This document shows positions 11,327-22,542 of a stretch of DNA of 64,000 nt, in pieces (position 1 is the stretch's first letter; every line of letters starts with the position of its first letter). The position numbers were made by a program, and so were the translations under genes. This stretch comes from Symbiodinium natans. Lineage: Eukaryota; Sar; Dinophyceae; Suessiales; Symbiodiniaceae. The stretch is taken from the NCBI GenBank assembly GCA_905221605.1, contig CAJNDS010002209.1:341164-405163 (forward strand). The letters run 5' to 3'. The notes beneath the pieces are model-generated. The model searched no databases, was not told the origin of the DNA, and saw only the letters and a program-made list of their open reading frames with translations.

Positions 11327-11386
11327 TACATACATACATACATACATACATACATACATACATACATACATACATACATACATACA

Positions 11387-11416
<30 letters not shown>
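11327..11416. repeat. Microsatellite (CATA)n
   Basis: About 22 uninterrupted CATA units. The Tyr/Met/Cys/Val-repeat reading frames across it are artefacts of the repeat. Confidence 0.97.
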
Positions 11417-11420
<4 letters not shown>

Positions 11421-12186
11421 GACACACATACATATATTATCAACAAAACGATCGTGATGAAGGTGCATTTCCCCTGGACGCGCAAACCCTGAAACCCTGA
11501 AGCTTGAACTGCCCAAAGCCCTGCCCTATAACCCCCAAGGCCCCTCCACCCAAAACCCAAAACCCCAAACCCTAAACCCTAAACCCTAAACCCCAAACCG
11601 TACACCCTAAGCCCACAACCCCAAACCTCAGTGCTGCCTACATCAGCCCTTACTTTCTAGCACCTGTTTGTCATAAAGTAGATACATGGTCCCTTAATAT
11701 GGTCCCTTACTTAGGGGGAACCCCAGGGTCCCGTACTTCAGACTTCAGAACCCTTTAAAGTAGCTCAGGAACAGTAAGGCCCAAACCTTTAACCCTATAC
11801 CCTAAACCCTAAACCCTTAACCCTAACCCCTAAGGGACCATCCAACTTCCCTTAGACTTCGAGAGGACCCTTGTTAGTTAGGCAAGAGCCTGCCCGCAGC
11901 ACCAAGGCCGCCAGCACCGTTGGCGCTAAGCCTCCGCAAGCTCAGGGTTTAGGTGTCAGGGTTTAGGGTTGAGGGCTTAGGGTTTAGGGTTGAGGGTTTA
12001 GGGCGGCTTGGGGTTGAGGATCTAGGGTTTAGGGCTTGGGGTTGAGGGTTTTGGGTGTTGGGTTTAGGTTTAGGGTTGAGGGTTTGTGGGGTTTGGGTTG
12101 AAACCTAAACCCGACAACCTAAAGAGGTTAGGGGTTGCAAGGCTTGACGAAGAACCCTGAGCAGTACCGAGTTTAGGGTTGAGGTC

Positions 12187-12398
12187 GAACAATAAACCCT
12201 GTCAACCCTATCAATTCTAGCAACCCTATCAACCCTATCAACCCTATCAACCCTATCAGCCCTATCAACCCTATCAACCCCATGAACCCTATCAACCCCA
12301 TCAACCCTATCAGCCCAATCAGCCCTATCAGCCCTATCAACCCTATCAACCCTATCAACCCTATCAACCATATCAACCCTACCAGCCCTGTCAATCCT
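12187..12398. repeat. 9-bp derivative array (CCCTATCAA)n
   Basis: More than twenty units of CCCTATCAA with point variants (CAGCCCTAT, CCCCATCAA). The array is framed by degenerate telomere-like units. GLIGLI/VDRVDR-type frames on the minus strand are repeat artefacts. Confidence 0.9.
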
Positions 12399-12486
12399 AT
12401 CCCTAAATCCTAAACCCTAAACCCTAAACTTTAAACCCTAAACCCTAAACCCTAAACCTTCAACTGCAAACCCCAAACCCTGAACC

Positions 12487-12578
12487 GGCTCCTGGCCGCA
12501 GCGCAGCGGGGAGTGGGACGGCGCGCCGCCCCGCAGGGAGCGCGGCGTGCAGCCGACCCAAAAGCTCGGCACTTTGTC
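12487..12578 (-). CDS. NHR/SPRY exon with VPxxWxxG motif, module 4
   Basis: The acceptor AACCCCAG| is formed by the telomere-like array. The exon opens DKVPSFWVG, matching VPESWTAG (module 2) and VPKSLCYG (module 1). Two ends are possible. A GC donor after the Val codon (12,554, phase 1) is exactly as in module 2. Alternatively, read-through runs to CCG|GTTCAG at 12,487. The flanks are CCCTAAA on the left and TTTAGGG on the right. Confidence 0.45.
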
Positions 12579-13269
12579 CTGGGGTTTAGGGTTTAGGGTT
12601 TATAGGGTTTAGGGTTTAGGGGTTGGGATGTTCAACCCCCTTATACTAACAGTCCTTAATAGAGACTAAAGTACCGCTCTGCTTGGGTGGGTGGTTCCGG
12701 GCTCTGGGGATTTCCTAGGGCATCAGTGGCTTGCAGGGTTTTGGGGTCGAGTGTTTAGGGGTTCAGGGTTCGGGGTTCGGGGCTGAGGGTTCCGGGCTGC
12801 CGATCCGCAAGTTTGGGCGTTTTGGGCTTCGTTTGCAAACCCATACAGATGCAACAAGCAATACAACCCGAAATCCTGCGTGCCACTGCGCCTGGGCCCC
12901 TAAACCCTAAACCCCTTAGGAGTTTCCCAACAACGCAAAGCCTGGCTTGGGATGCGGGTTTAGAGGGTTGAGGGTTGAGTAGGTTTAAGGGTGTAGTAGG
13001 CTTAAGGTTTAATCCCTTCCCCCTTCTACTAAAGACCACCCTAATAATGAAAACACTAATTTAAAACCCATTTTGAATTAGGGGGGGGGGGGGGTCAGGC
13101 CTCCAATAAACCCCTCAACCAATAAAACCCTCAGAGGGTTTAGGGTTTGGGGTCTAGGGTTAAGGGTTTAGGGCTTAGGGTTAATTCTGACATTTCGATA
13201 AGAACCTCCCCCTAATGCTCAAAACACATTTCGAATCTTTAAATGGGGGGGGGGGGCCGTTTAATAATA

Positions 13270-13370
13270 GGGGGAAGGGATTAGGTTATACTGACAGTCC
13301 TTCATAGGGATTGTCTTAGGGGGTACTAAAATGCCTATTAAGGACTGTTAGTATAAGGAGGAAATCCCAA
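13270..13370. mobile_element. MITE-like element, family T2
   Basis: Inverted ends contain ACTGACAGTCC and GGACTGTTAGTATAAGG. The closing GAAATCCCAA matches other T2 copies. It lies among poly-G tracts (13,081-13,094; 13,244-13,256). Confidence 0.5.
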
Positions 13371-14279
13371 GGCTTAGTGCTTACAGCTTATTCGATTCCC
13401 CCACCCCCTAAACCCTAAACACTACACCCTAAACCCTAAACCCTAAACCCTAAACCCCTGCGGCACACCTGGCCTTCGGCCGATGCCAAGCGCAGTGCGA
13501 CAGAAGGCACGGCAGCCGCCTCTGCCTAGTCTGAGCCCACTCTGCGAGAGAAGCCTTTGGGGTTTAGGGTTTAGGGTTTAGGGTGTAGGGTTTTACCCCT
13601 GTACCTTACATGATAAGAGGTGGCCACATATGAACTCAGGTGCATCTTTAAACCCAGGGGTATGAGACTCTGAGAGAGGCCTCTACCCGAAGAATGGTTT
13701 CGGGAGGAGAGTTCCCGGGTAAAGTACCTTGTACAAGGTTTCTGGAAGGGGGCACACAAGGCCACAAAGGGCCATGGAAGTGGTAGGATACTGCCCGCCT
13801 GAAACTGTCCCAGTCACAGATGAAGCAATCTCAGAAAAACCCTTCACCCGGAAATCTTAAAACCCCCCCCTAAATCGCAAAACTTCACGCAAACCCCTAA
13901 ACCCTGAACCCTATTTTTAGTTTCATGTTTTTACTTCTCTCTTTCTCTCTCGCTGTCTCACTCATCTACTACAAGCCGAAGATCTTTTGCAGAAAGCTGG
14001 AGGACTAGGGCTACACCCAAAACCTAGGAGCTCATCTAAATTATCATTATAGATATAAGGTCCTCAAGATCAATGCACCTAAGCACCCTCCAAACCCCTG
14101 CCTGAGCCCCATCCACTCCCAAATCCGCCGTTACCACACCTCGCTCCCCCCCCCCCCCTCCCATAAAGAAAGTCATAACCATGCCTAAGCCCTACGACCC
14201 CCGGAGAACTTAAGCCCTACTTGAAGGTTCATGGGCCACCATAGCTACCCTACTTACAACACTTTAAAGCACCGTAAGC

Positions 14280-14424
14280 CCTAAACCCGAAACCCGAAAC
14301 CCGAAACCCTAAACCCTAAACCCCAAACCCCAAACCCCAAACCCAAAACCCAAAACCCAAAACCCCAAACCCCAAACCCCAAACCCCAAACCCCAAACCC
14401 TAAACCCTAAACCCTAAACCCTAC
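14280..14424. repeat. Degenerate telomere-like array (CCCTAAA/CCCCAAA/CCCAAAA)
   Basis: Runs of CCCGAAA, CCCCAAA and CCCAAAA flow into regular CCCTAAA at 14,396-14,424. Confidence 0.85.
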
Positions 14425-14434
14425 CTACCATGTA

Positions 14435-14545
14435 CCCACATGAACCTCCAACGCCACGTGCCTCGGCGCCCGCGGCAGCTCGAAGCGGGGTCTCGGCATC
14501 CAGGACGCGCGCTGCGTCTAGAGCCGCCTCATGAGAGAGTGTTGG
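14435..14545 (-). CDS. Exon-like island on the minus strand, frame unresolved
   Basis: The island is framed by (CCCTAAA)n on the left and (TTTAGGG)n on the right. The minus strand is open in a frame rich in Ala/Glu/Arg (ALDAARVLDAETPL) with a good donor TTGGAG|GTTCAT. By position it could hold the strand before the VPxxW exon of module 4, but I cannot match it securely to an NHR segment. Confidence 0.28.
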
Positions 14546-14960
14546 GGTTTGGGGTTTAGGGTTTAGGGCTAGGGTTTAGGGTTTAGGGTTTAGGGCTAGG
14601 GTTTAGGGTTATAGGGTTTAGGGTTTAGGGTTTAGGGTTTAGGGTTTAGGGTTTAGGGTTTAGGGTTTAGGGTCAGGGGGTTAAGGTTTAGGGTTTAGGG
14701 TTTGGGGTTTGGGGGTCGGGGGGTTAGGGCTTAGGGTTTGCAGGTTTACAGATTTTTGGGGTTGGGGCTGGTGCTTGGGATTTGGGGTTTGGGGTTGATA
14801 GGGGACTAGGGTTCTGGGGGTTCGTGAGGGTTTGCAATAGTCTGTGGAGCTTCGTGTTTAGGATTTGGGGTTGTAGGGCTTAGGGCTTAGGGCTTAGGGT
14901 TTAGGGTTTAGGGTTTGGGGTTTAGGGTTTAGGGTTTAGGGTTTAGGGCTTAGGGGTTAG
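14546..14960. repeat. Long degenerate TTTAGGG tract
   Basis: Regular TTTAGGG at 14,546-14,672 and 14,895-14,950, with a degenerate G-rich middle. The continuation to 15,300 is unique G-rich sequence without a gene. Further arrays flank islands at 15,305-15,380, 16,640-16,740 and 17,125-17,235; those islands are open on both strands and are not called. Confidence 0.75.
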
Positions 14961-17900
14961 GAGCTGAGAGGCTTTCTAGGGCTCAGGGATGGGAGCTTTC
15001 TAGGGTATCTGGGGTTTATCAGGTATACCTGGCACCCTCTTTACCTACAGTTTAACAGGTTATGCCTACTAATTAAGGGGCAATGACAAGCAAACTGTAG
15101 GTAAATAGTCCCGGGTAGGGGTCTGGGATCAGGGCTTAGGGGTTTGCAGGGTTTAGAGTGGTGTAGGGTTGAGGTCCAGGGTTGCTTCGGGCTTTGTAGG
15201 GTTGGTAAGGTTTGTTGGGGCTTAGGACTTGTAGGCCTTAAACCCGAAGCCGGTATTTTTCTAGATTAAGGGACCTTAAACCCTAAACTCTAAACCCTAA
15301 ACCCGGACACCCGAGCCTCTCCGAGCCGACTGGGGGCCAGGAGGGCCAGAGGCGTCGCGTCCCGCACTGGCGCCTCTGGGGTTGGGTGCTTGCGGTTTAA
15401 GGTTGAGGGTTTTGGGTTTAGGGTTCAGGTTTTGGGGTTTAGGGTTTAGGGTTTAGAGTTTAGGGTTTAGGATTTGGGCTTGGGAGTTATCAAGCTAAGG
15501 AGCTTACAATTTGGGATTTTTGGTGCTCAGGGGGGTGCTTAGGGCTCGGAGCTTAGGGTACTGAAGGGGTTCAGGGGCCTCATGCTAAGGAGTTTAGGGC
15601 TTCAGAGGTTTAAAGGGTTTTGGCGTATCTAGGGTTTAGGTGTTTTTTTGTGTGCATGAGGTTTCAGGGGGTTGGGGATTGAGAGTTTGCATAGGGTGCT
15701 TCTGAGCTTTCGTTTACATACCGGGCTGTTTTTGCTTGTTGTATATGAGCTGTGGTCCCGCCCGCTCGTGGTGTTGCATGAGGGGTGATGGGTTGATGGG
15801 TTGATGGCGTTGGGGTTTAAGGCCTACACCCTAAACCCCATAAAGCTATTGGGCGTAATGTAAAGCTTCGGGCATATTGATGTTTAGGGTTTGAGGGTGC
15901 TAAGCTCTGCTTACTTTGTTGAAATACACAACTCGCTTTTTAAGTCTCTCTTATATGTTGTCGCTTCTTGGTTTTAAGGTTGCGTGGGGATTTAGGAGCA
16001 AAGCCTCAACTACCGTGTCTCGACCTCCTCCTGTGTTTAGGTCTACTCTTAGTGTAGCTACAAGGGGCCCTTTCTACGGGCCCTTAAAATCGGAGCCCTT
16101 GTATACCCTTACAACTTATGACGCTAAACTCTAGACCCTAAACCCTAAACCCTAAACCCTAAACCCTAAACCTAAACCCTAAACCCCAAGGGCCTCTTCA
16201 AGCCGTCCAAGGCCCAGGTTTCCGGTGTCGCTTCACGTCTCTCAACCACGTTTTACACCCTGCGAGGTAAAACCCAAACATTACACCCTAAACCCGAAAT
16301 TTCAGTACACCCAAAACCCAAAACCCAGGGCTTTGGCCTTTAGGCTATGGAGTCTTAAACTTATGCCTCAAGGAAGGGTGTAGGGCTAGAAGGATTTAGG
16401 GAAGACTCAGCATTCAGCTACTGGCTCTCAATCGGGAATTCAGGAAGTAGGCACCTTACATGCCCGTATCCCAAATTGATAAAGCCCATAAGCCCGAAGC
16501 CCAAACCCATCCTTTGCGGGATTATGGAACCTGATTCCCTACCTCCCTACTACCCTGAACCCCGAACCCTGAGCCCTGAACCCTGAACCCAAAACCCAAA
16601 ACCCAAAACCCAAAACCCTAAACCCTAAACCCTAAACCCTACCTTACAACTCGCAAGCTCTGGTCAGAGATGCGGTGCGGCCTCGCCCTGCCCACCCAGG
16701 AGGAGCTGCGAGGCCAGCTGGCAGGTGGGGGAAGGCCCTAAACCACAAGGTTTAGGGTTTAGGGTTTAGGGTATAGGGTATTAGGGTTTGGGGTTTGGGG
16801 TTTGGGGTTTTTCTTTTTGTCTGAAAGAAACTCTCGAGGCCCACGCGATCCCGCATGATCCCACCAGCGGGTGGTGAGCTCCGCCCGCGGCTCCGCCGCC
16901 GCGTTTAGGGTCGTCAGGAGATGAGTCTCGGGCGCGATTCAGCTTCTGCCCTGAAACGTCGGGAGGGTTACAAGTGACCCTGGATAAGGCTATCACCAAA
17001 GTTACCCCGAGTATATTACCCTGCTTTTTTTGTACCCTCTAGCTCCTAAACCCTAAACCCTAAACCCTAAACCCTGAACCCTAAACCCTAAACCCGAAAC
17101 CCTAAACCCTGAACCCTAAACCCTACTTGCAAGCACCCGCGAATCTTCGAGTATCGACCCCGACATTCGCTCTCCGCAGCCCTGGGACTGGCGTCCGCAA
17201 GCTCTGCAGTGTCCCCAGAAGAGGCCGCACCCTTTCTTTAGGGTTTAGTTAGTTTAGGGTTTAGGGTTTAGGGTTTAGAGTTTAGGGTTTAGGGTTAAGG
17301 GTTTGGGGTTTGGGGTTTGGAGTTTGGGGTTTGGGGTTTGGGGTTTGGGTTTAGGGTGCACGGTTTTAGGGTTGCGGTTTAGGATGTAGTGTTCCCTGAA
17401 TACCCTAAATCCTAAACCTTAAACACCCAAACCCGAAGCCAAAAGCTGTAACCTGAAATCCTAGACACGGGGAGCATCAAAAGCCGAGGCCTTTTCTCCA
17501 GTTTTGATTCGTGGCCCTTGTTGGGCTACAGAGCAAGAATCTTCAGGGTTTAGGGTTTAGGGCTCAGGGTTGAGGGTTTGGAGTTTAGGGTTCAGGCTTT
17601 GGGGTTTGGAGGTTTAGGGTTCAGGGATGAGGGGTTTAGGGTTTATTTAGGGTTCAGGGGCTTGGGGTTCAGGGTTTCGCGATTGGGGTTCAGGGTTTAG
17701 GGAGTGATGTCACGCGCTTTGCGCTCAAAAGTCCGGCTGCAGAGTGCGCCGCTCGCGACTGAAAACCGAGCCTGGGTTTGGACGGGAACGAACGTCTACA
17801 AGCGTACGGACATCCCCGAACTTCCAGGGAGTTTTAGGGTGTAGGGTCTTAGGGTTTAGGGTTTAGCGTTTAGGGTTTACGACAGTTATAGGTTGCTAAT

Positions 17901-18175
17901 CCACTTAAGGACACCCCTAACCCCTAAACCCTAAACCCTGAACCCGAAACCCTAAACCCTGAACCCTAATCAAGTAGGTCATTGAAAGTATAGAAACGAA
18001 CTCAGCACCCTAACTAAAAGGCACATGCCTTCAGGAAACTATTGGCATCCCTCTGGGTATAAGGAGAACAGTCGAAGCCCATTGGTTTAGGGCTTTGTAC
18101 AGGATATATACAGATATCCTGTACAAACCCCTACACAAACCCTGTAAACGGAGCCCGATATAAACGCTTTTCTAC

Positions 18176-18660
18176 ATGCATAAACATACATATACATATA
18201 TACATATATACATATATACAATATATACATATATACAAATATACAAATATAGATATATACAAATATACAAATATAGGTATATACAAATATACAAATATAC
18301 AAATATACAAAAATACAAATATACAAATATACAAATATACAAATATAGATATATACATATATACATATATACATATATACATATATACATATATACATAG
18401 ATACATGGATACATAGATACATAGATACATAGATACATAGATACATAGATACATAGATACATAGATACATAGATACATATATGCAGATATGCATAAGTAC
18501 ATACATACATATATACATATTTACATATATACATGTGTATATATGTATATGCATACACAATATATGTACATCACATACATCTACATAGATATACATATAT
18601 ATATATATGTGTGTATAGATAGATACACCTATATGTATATATATATATATAGAGAGAGAG
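18176..18660. repeat. Large AT-rich microsatellite/minisatellite tract
   Basis: About 480 bp of interleaved ATACATAT, ACAAATATAC and ATACATAG units ending in (TA)n and (GA)n. The long Tyr/Ile/Cys/Met reading frames on both strands are repeat artefacts. Confidence 0.95.
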
Positions 18661-19528
18661 ACACATGCTCAGAAGCATCCCATCTCACACGCGCCCCTTG
18701 CGAACCTCTTCAAAAAAGCACCTTCCCTACTTCTGCCATATATATATATATATGCATGAAAGATAAAGAAAACCCAAACATGATGGACCCTGTAAGCCGT
18801 GCATTAAGCCCGACAGCCGCCAAAACCTCAACAGGCCTGTAGACGAGCCCCTACCCTGCTTAGCTGCGAAGCTCACAAGAGGGTTTAGGGTTTAGGGTTT
18901 AGGGTGAATAAGCCCCAAAAAGTGCACACTTTGATCTCTTTAGGGAGTTATCGTATCCCAAAAAGTGTAAAGTGTGCTCGCTCAGCTACTAAGCCTATAA
19001 CTATAACCTTCTGAATCCTGCACAGCAACTTCTGTACGCTCTGTAACAATCCCAGAAGACCTAAAAGCACCTGTCATCTGAATGTCAACCGGGCCCCTAT
19101 ACTCCCCTTCGAACCTTGATAAAAACAACATGTTTAATATCCTCTTGCGTTTTATATAAGCAAAAAATACTTCCCAAGGGTGCACTGGGGGCATCCTGAG
19201 GCGGAAGAGTGGCCAGGTCGGCGCCGGCTGATTCGTCATCTTGGGCTAGGCGCCTTAGATCTGGGGCAAACCAGGAGACCCTAAACCCTAAACCCTAAAC
19301 CCTAAACCCTAAACATCCTTTAAACCCTATGGTTGCCTTGAAGTCTGAGAGGAGGGCTTTTCTCCACCACAACCAACGGGTTTTGTGGGCAAGCCCTTTG
19401 ATGCCTAGGGTTTAGGGTCATGGCGATTCTTCAAAAGTTCCTGAATCTTGCAAAGCAAAATTGTGCCAAGGTGCCATGAACCCAGCTGCCTCAGGCCAAA
19501 GACCAGCTTTCATCGGAATCGGCTCAGG

Positions 19529-20053
19529 CTATGCCGGGGTTTTTTCTGTTCGATGTCTGTGGGCCCAGTGTAGTGGATATGGCTGTTGAGCCATCTTCTG
19601 CTCCTGGGAGGCACAGACTTGTGCGCGAGAGGAAGAGTTCCAGTGTTCCCTGGGCGCTGTGCTCCCGTGAGAAAGCCTGACACCGCGATGCCCTCCGCAG
19701 TGGCTTTGCCAGGATCTTCGAAATTCGGATCCGGTCTTGCTCCTCGGCTGAGGGTCTTGCGTTTGAGGGGTTGGCGGGGGGGGGGGGGGGGGGGCAGAGA
19801 GACTCTTCTCAAGGAATAGCGCGCACGCTTGTGACTGAACTTGTTGTACTTGCTGCAAGTATCCGCCTGCTGAGCAGCCTGATGACATACCCCCGTCTGT
19901 TAAATTACACCGCAATGTCCTATGGTACCCGGCAGGCCTGGGCCACACTGCTTTTTTGCCCTCTGCTACAACTGTCCAAGTTACTTCTGTGAGCTGCTTG
20001 GCTTCAACAGGCAACAATGCAACAATAATAATGAAAGCACTTGGCCTGCACAT
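19529..20053 (-). CDS. Unassigned ORF with signal-peptide-like N terminus
   Basis: The ORF starts with ATG at 20,053 and opens MCRPSAFIIIVALLPVEAK, a plausible secretion signal. A good GT donor follows after about 23 codons (CAGAA|GTAACT), so only the first exon may be real. The rest of the 174-codon frame crosses a poly-G/C tract at 19,780-19,795 and becomes Gln/Ser/Pro-rich without a recognisable domain. A second minus-strand frame (about 19,510-19,745) also looks protein-like. It lies in a repeat-poor 550-bp island within the putative module 4 interval. Function unknown. Confidence 0.25.
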   Translation of the reverse strand: MCRPSAFIIIVALLPVEAKQLTEVTWTVVAEGKKAVWPRPAGYHRTLRCNLTDGGMSSGCSAGGYLQQVQQVQSQACALFLEKSLSAPPPPPPPTPQTQDPQPRSKTGSEFRRSWQSHCGGHRGVRLSHGSTAPREHWNSSSRAQVCASQEQKMAQQPYPLHWAHRHRTEKTPA

Positions 20054-20450
20054 GCCTCTACACGCTGATCTCCTTCCCTGCTCACAAAACCCGAAACCTT
20101 ACGCCTGAAAATTGCTGACTCGTAGATAGTAAACTCTAAACCCTAAACCCTAAAACCTACCTTAGGGGGCTGAATACCCTAGCCCCAAACAGGCTAAGCA
20201 TTTGATTGTAGTAAGGTTATTTACAACCAAGAAGGCTAGAGGTACCCAGCCCCCAAGCTACCAAAGGTCGCGAGGCCACCATAGGGGTACCTCGTATTAA
20301 AAAAACTAGAATAGAATCCCCCTAAAGGGACCCCCCAAAAAAGGGTACCTCGATTTTCGGAAACCCCAAAATCCTAAACCCTAAGCCCTAAACCCGAAAA
20401 ATCCCTACCAAAGGTCACAAGGCCACCATGGCGTGGTAACAAGCAGTCGC

Positions 20451-20480
20451 CGTTGCGTGGGCCGACTTCGCCGAGGGTGT
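20451..20480 (-). CDS. Tentative 30-nt linker exon
   Basis: The acceptor is AAGCCTAG| and the donor is AACG|GCGACT (GC type). It joins in phase with the exon at 21,763-21,793 to give a short Gly/Glu/Pro segment. Only phase and splice sites support it. Confidence 0.25.
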
Positions 20481-20539
20481 CTAGGCTTGTGCAGAGTCGG
20501 ACCTTGGGTTGGGAGTATTAGGGCTTTTGGGGTTTCGGG

Positions 20540-20607
20540 TTTAGGGTTCCCTAAACCCTAAACCCTAAACCCTAAACCCTAAACCCTAAACCCTAAACCC
20601 TAAACCT
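20540..20607. repeat. Head-to-head junction of telomere-like repeats
   Basis: TTTAGGG units meet CCCTAAA units at GGGTTCCCTAAACCC (about 20,546), followed by about eight CCCTAAA units. The same palindromic junction occurs at 57,868. Confidence 0.8.
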
Positions 20608-21762
20608 TTCGGCTTAGGGCTACTCGAGGGCTTTAAGGTTTGGGTTTAGCCTTTAATCTTGACCTTATTTTTTTATAAGCCCCCCCCTCAATTAAGAAAC
20701 CCCCAAGCCCGGAATTATGAGCCCCCAACCCTAAACCCTAAACCCTAAAAAGAACTGCACATGCTTCATGTTAAGCCTGCAGCCTTGCAGACTGTAGGGG
20801 CCGGAGGTTTTAAGCCAAAGACTGCCCGGCCTGGAGCCTTAAGCCAAAGATTGCCCGGCCTAGCAGAGCCCTCAATAGGGGGTCGGGGGGGGGGGGGGGT
20901 GAGAAAGAATCAAACAAGAGGGGGGGGGGGGGGGGGGGTAATTAAAACGAGCTCAACATTAGGGCTTGGCAGGGTTTTTAAGACCCTAGGGTTTGAGGCT
21001 AAATCTTTGGGAACCTAGGGGGTTTAGGGTTTTAGGGCTTGAGCAAGCAGTGTTGCGCAACACTCTCCAAGCTGGCCTAGGCCACAACAAAGCCAAAGAG
21101 CCTGTCATGTGCCTGTGGCAGAGTCTTCGGAAGCGCGTGAAGAGCCAGACTACCTCAGCTGAGGACGCCAAAACCCTAAAGCCATCGAATCCTCCAAAGC
21201 TACCAGTATCTCAGGCCATAAGCCCCAAAGCCAAGTGAGTACTGTCAAGTTCCTGTAAGTTTTTCTGAGTTGAAGGTTTGGAGGATTAGGGTTCAGGGTT
21301 TTGGGGGCAAGAGCTTAGGGTTCAAACGGCGAAGCTGCTATTCCACCTTGCAACCTCGACAACCGGCCGTAAACCCTAAACCCTACACCCTAAACAGCAA
21401 CCGCTAAACCCTAAAACCCAAAACCCTAAACCCTAAACCCCAAGCCCGCCCCTCCCCCCTCCCCCCAAGTCAGCGAACCCGCCCAATCCCCACCATCCAT
21501 AAAAGTCCAGACAAAGGTTGAATGAGGGTTGAGGCTACGAAATAAGAGAGAGCTAAAGAATCTAAACCCTAAACCCTTAACCCTTAACCCCAAACCCTAA
21601 ACCTCACCCTAAACCTCACCCTAAACCCCAAACACTCTAAACCCCAAACCCTAAACCTCAAACCCTAAACCTCAAACCCTAAACCTCAACCCTAAACCCC
21701 AAATCCTAAACCCTAAGCCCTGAACCCTAAACCCTCCGTTGCTACCGCGCTTCGCCCCTCAC

Positions 21763-21793
21763 CAGGCATCGAAGAAAGCCGGGTTTCCAGTCC
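21763..21793 (-). CDS. Tentative linker exon after module 3
   Basis: A 31-nt exon with the strong acceptor CTCTTACACAG| and strong donor CCTG|GTGAGG. It reads GLETRLSSMP in the phase left by the last module 3 exon (27,998). The intron between them (about 6.2 kb) contains the LINE. Confidence 0.35.
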
Positions 21794-22176
21794 CTGTGTA
21801 AGAGGATCGGCTGTTGGGTGGGTGTACGGCTTTGAGGGTTTCGGGGTTTAGGGTTTTTAGGGGGTTTTAAGGTCTTCTAGGGTTTTTAGGGGTTTAGGGC
21901 GCTCTAGGGCTTTAAACCTTTAGGGCTTTAGGGTTTCGGGTTTAGGGGATTTAGGGTTTCGGGCTTAGGCTTCTAGGGCGTAGGGTCCAGGGTTCCAGGG
22001 GTTTAGGGAGGGCAACCCGGTTCGCCTGCTGCCAAGGTGGACTTCAGGAGCCTTTCTCGCAACCCTAAGCAGCAAAACACTAAACCCTAAACCCTGAACC
22101 ATAAACCCTAAACCCTAAACCCCAAGTGGGAGACCCTAAGGCTCAAACGGCTCTGACGGGGGTTTCGGTGACTGTG

Positions 22177-22542
22177 ATGAAGGAGGTCCAAAAACCACGC
22201 TATCCGGGCCTCAGCATGTTCGTTTTCCCGCGGGCAAAGTTTGCTCAAGGCACCAAGACCATCCTCAAGGTCTCCTGCGAGCACGCTTGGAAATGTCAGA
22301 AGTGCCAGGCCGTGGTCAGGTCGACCCCGTTCGTTAAGCGCCACTCCAAGGGGCCTTGCCCGGAGACGCGGCCGGCCTTTGCACAGCGGCAGATTCGACG
22401 ACTTCGTGACATTCGACAGTGGTTGCAGACGCAGAAGAAGTACACGGACGAGAAGGCTCGGCTGCTCCAGGCCACCGACGCAGCCATCAGTGCATGCGGG
22501 CCATCGACAAGCCCCTCTTTGCAACCTTCACCTTCTTTCTGA
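22177..22542 (+). CDS. LINE ORF1-like protein with CCHC-type zinc finger
   Basis: The first ATG in this frame is at 22,177; the frame is open further upstream into the telomere-like repeat. It contains C-x2-C-x12-H-x4-C (KCQKC ... KRHSKGPC), followed by a basic, helical stretch. The frame overlaps ORF2 by 124 nt, and ORF2 lies in the -1 frame relative to it. ORF2 could be reached by -1 frameshifting, by internal initiation (ATG at 22,419 or 22,494), or the two may have been one ORF broken by an indel. I see no canonical slippery heptamer. A role in binding element RNA is inferred from the family. Confidence 0.5.
   Translation: MKEVQKPRYPGLSMFVFPRAKFAQGTKTILKVSCEHAWKCQKCQAVVRSTPFVKRHSKGPCPETRPAFAQRQIRRLRDIRQWLQTQKKYTDEKARLLQATDAAISACGPSTSPSLQPSPSF

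Noticed and set aside
11251-11560. Tyr/Met/Cys/Val and Ile/His/Thr repeat ORFs.
   Set aside because: Translation of a (CATA)n microsatellite.
12105-12394. VDRVDR/GLIGLI repeat proteins.
   Set aside because: Translation of the 9-bp CCCTATCAA array in two frames.
18087-18842. Long ORFs of 120-170 codons rich in Tyr, Ile and Cys.
   Set aside because: They lie wholly within an AT-rich microsatellite tract.
20993-21238. Plus-strand frame containing KAKEPVMCLWQSLRKRVKS that looks protein-like.
   Set aside because: The minus strand is open over the same island and no splice-consistent neighbours were found on either strand.
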